Below, in pieces: positions 63,853-64,000 of a stretch of 64,000 nt of DNA; the first letter of the stretch is position 1, and every line of letters begins with the position of its first letter. Under the pieces are notes generated by a model that saw nothing but the letters and a program-made list of their open reading frames with translations, was not told the origin of the DNA and did no database searches. Both the position numbers and the translations under genes were made by a program. Source of the DNA: JBKHYJ01 sp046565505 (lineage in GTDB: Bacteria; Acidobacteriota; Blastocatellia; UBA7656). The stretch is from positions 1 to 64,000 of the forward strand of contig JBKHYJ010000130.1 of assembly GCA_046565505.1 (NCBI GenBank). Direction: 5' to 3'.

Positions 63853-64000
63853 ATGAAAGTCGCAGTCAGAGAAAAGAAGATTTCAGAGGGGCGAAAGAGT
63901 TTGTATCTTGATTTTTATCCGCCGATCATACATCCCGACACAGGCAAACCTACGAGACGCGAGTTTCTTGGGCTTTATGTTTTTGACCGCCCAAAGAGTG
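63853..64000 (+). CDS. Site-specific tyrosine recombinase, N-terminal part only
   Basis: The 49 residues before the window edge read MKVAVREKKISEGRKSLYLD and continue through FYPPIIHPDTGKPTRREFLG. This is the Arm-DNA-binding N-terminal region of phage/transposon integrases of the Bacteroidota style. The catalytic domain is beyond the window. It lies directly after the excisionase-type gene. Confidence 0.8.
   Translation, partial: MKVAVREKKISEGRKSLYLDFYPPIIHPDTGKPTRREFLGLYVFDRPKS

Noticed and set aside
1..64000. tRNA, rRNA genes and CRISPR arrays
   Set aside because: I looked in the gene-free gaps and saw no cloverleaf, no rRNA sequence and no regular spaced repeats with spacers. Reading by eye can miss a tRNA.

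Overview
The window looks like chromosome of a high-GC member of the Acidobacteriota, most likely class Blastocatellia. This is an inference from gene content: an FtsX/MacB-type permease of the acidobacterial ADOP kind, a TPR-CHAT protein, an ergothioneine cluster, a compact archaeal-type AspRS and many secreted TPR, beta-propeller and Ig-like proteins. Most genes have strong GGAGG-type ribosome binding sites, and these decided many of the starts given here. I found no rRNA, tRNA or CRISPR array.

Layout. 1-2.7 kb: the ends of two tandem MalT-like STAND/TPR regulators separated by a nested inverted repeat. 3-6.6 kb: recQ, mdh and two tandem paralogous secreted proteins. 6.6-8.8 kb: an accessory patch with a broken IS3 orfA and a lower-GC PhyH-family oxygenase. 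8.9-14.6 kb: an APC permease, a lactonase-like MBL hydrolase, an ECF sigma factor with a SnoaL-like tail and a phytoene-dehydrogenase-like flavoprotein. 14.7-18.2 kb: cyanophycinase and cyanophycin synthetase in one operon. 18.2-28.8 kb: an LRV protein, a large secreted BNR-propeller protein, icd, accA, a HAD phosphatase, an aldehyde dehydrogenase and a cupin. 28.9-31.2 kb: a branched-polyamine pair, BpsA fused to a zinc ribbon and a GNAT domain, followed by AdoMet decarboxylase. 32-38.4 kb: ergothioneine biosynthesis (egtB divergent from egtD-egtA) followed by a two-gene OpuC-type ABC importer that resembles the EgtUV ergothioneine transporter. 40-45.2 kb: an AraC-type regulator, 21-bp direct repeats, and a MauE / Cys-rich peptide / beta-propeller cassette with an FtsX-type permease. 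45.5-48.3 kb: tldD-tldE. 48.7-53.2 kb: a FecR/Big-1 membrane protein and a 1169-residue TPR-CHAT protein. 53.3-54.8 kb: a translational T-box-like leader and an aspartyl-tRNA synthetase. 55.1-58.1 kb: a secreted metalloprotease with Ig-like domains. 58.2-63.2 kb: the conserved rpmH-rnpA-yidD-yidC-jag-mnmE block. From about 63.25 kb an AT-rich integrated element begins, with an excisionase-like HTH gene and the start of a tyrosine recombinase.

How genes work together. CphB and CphA would turn over a nitrogen reserve. SpeH supplies decarboxylated AdoMet to BpsA. The egt genes make ergothioneine, and the adjacent transporter may recover it. MauE may keep the Cys-rich peptide oxidised outside the membrane. 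The leader of aspS appears to open its ribosome binding site when it holds uncharged tRNA with a G discriminator. The strongest candidates for something new are the BpsA-GNAT fusion, the T-box-like leader, the MauE/peptide/propeller cassette and the pairing of ergothioneine synthesis with an EgtUV-like importer.
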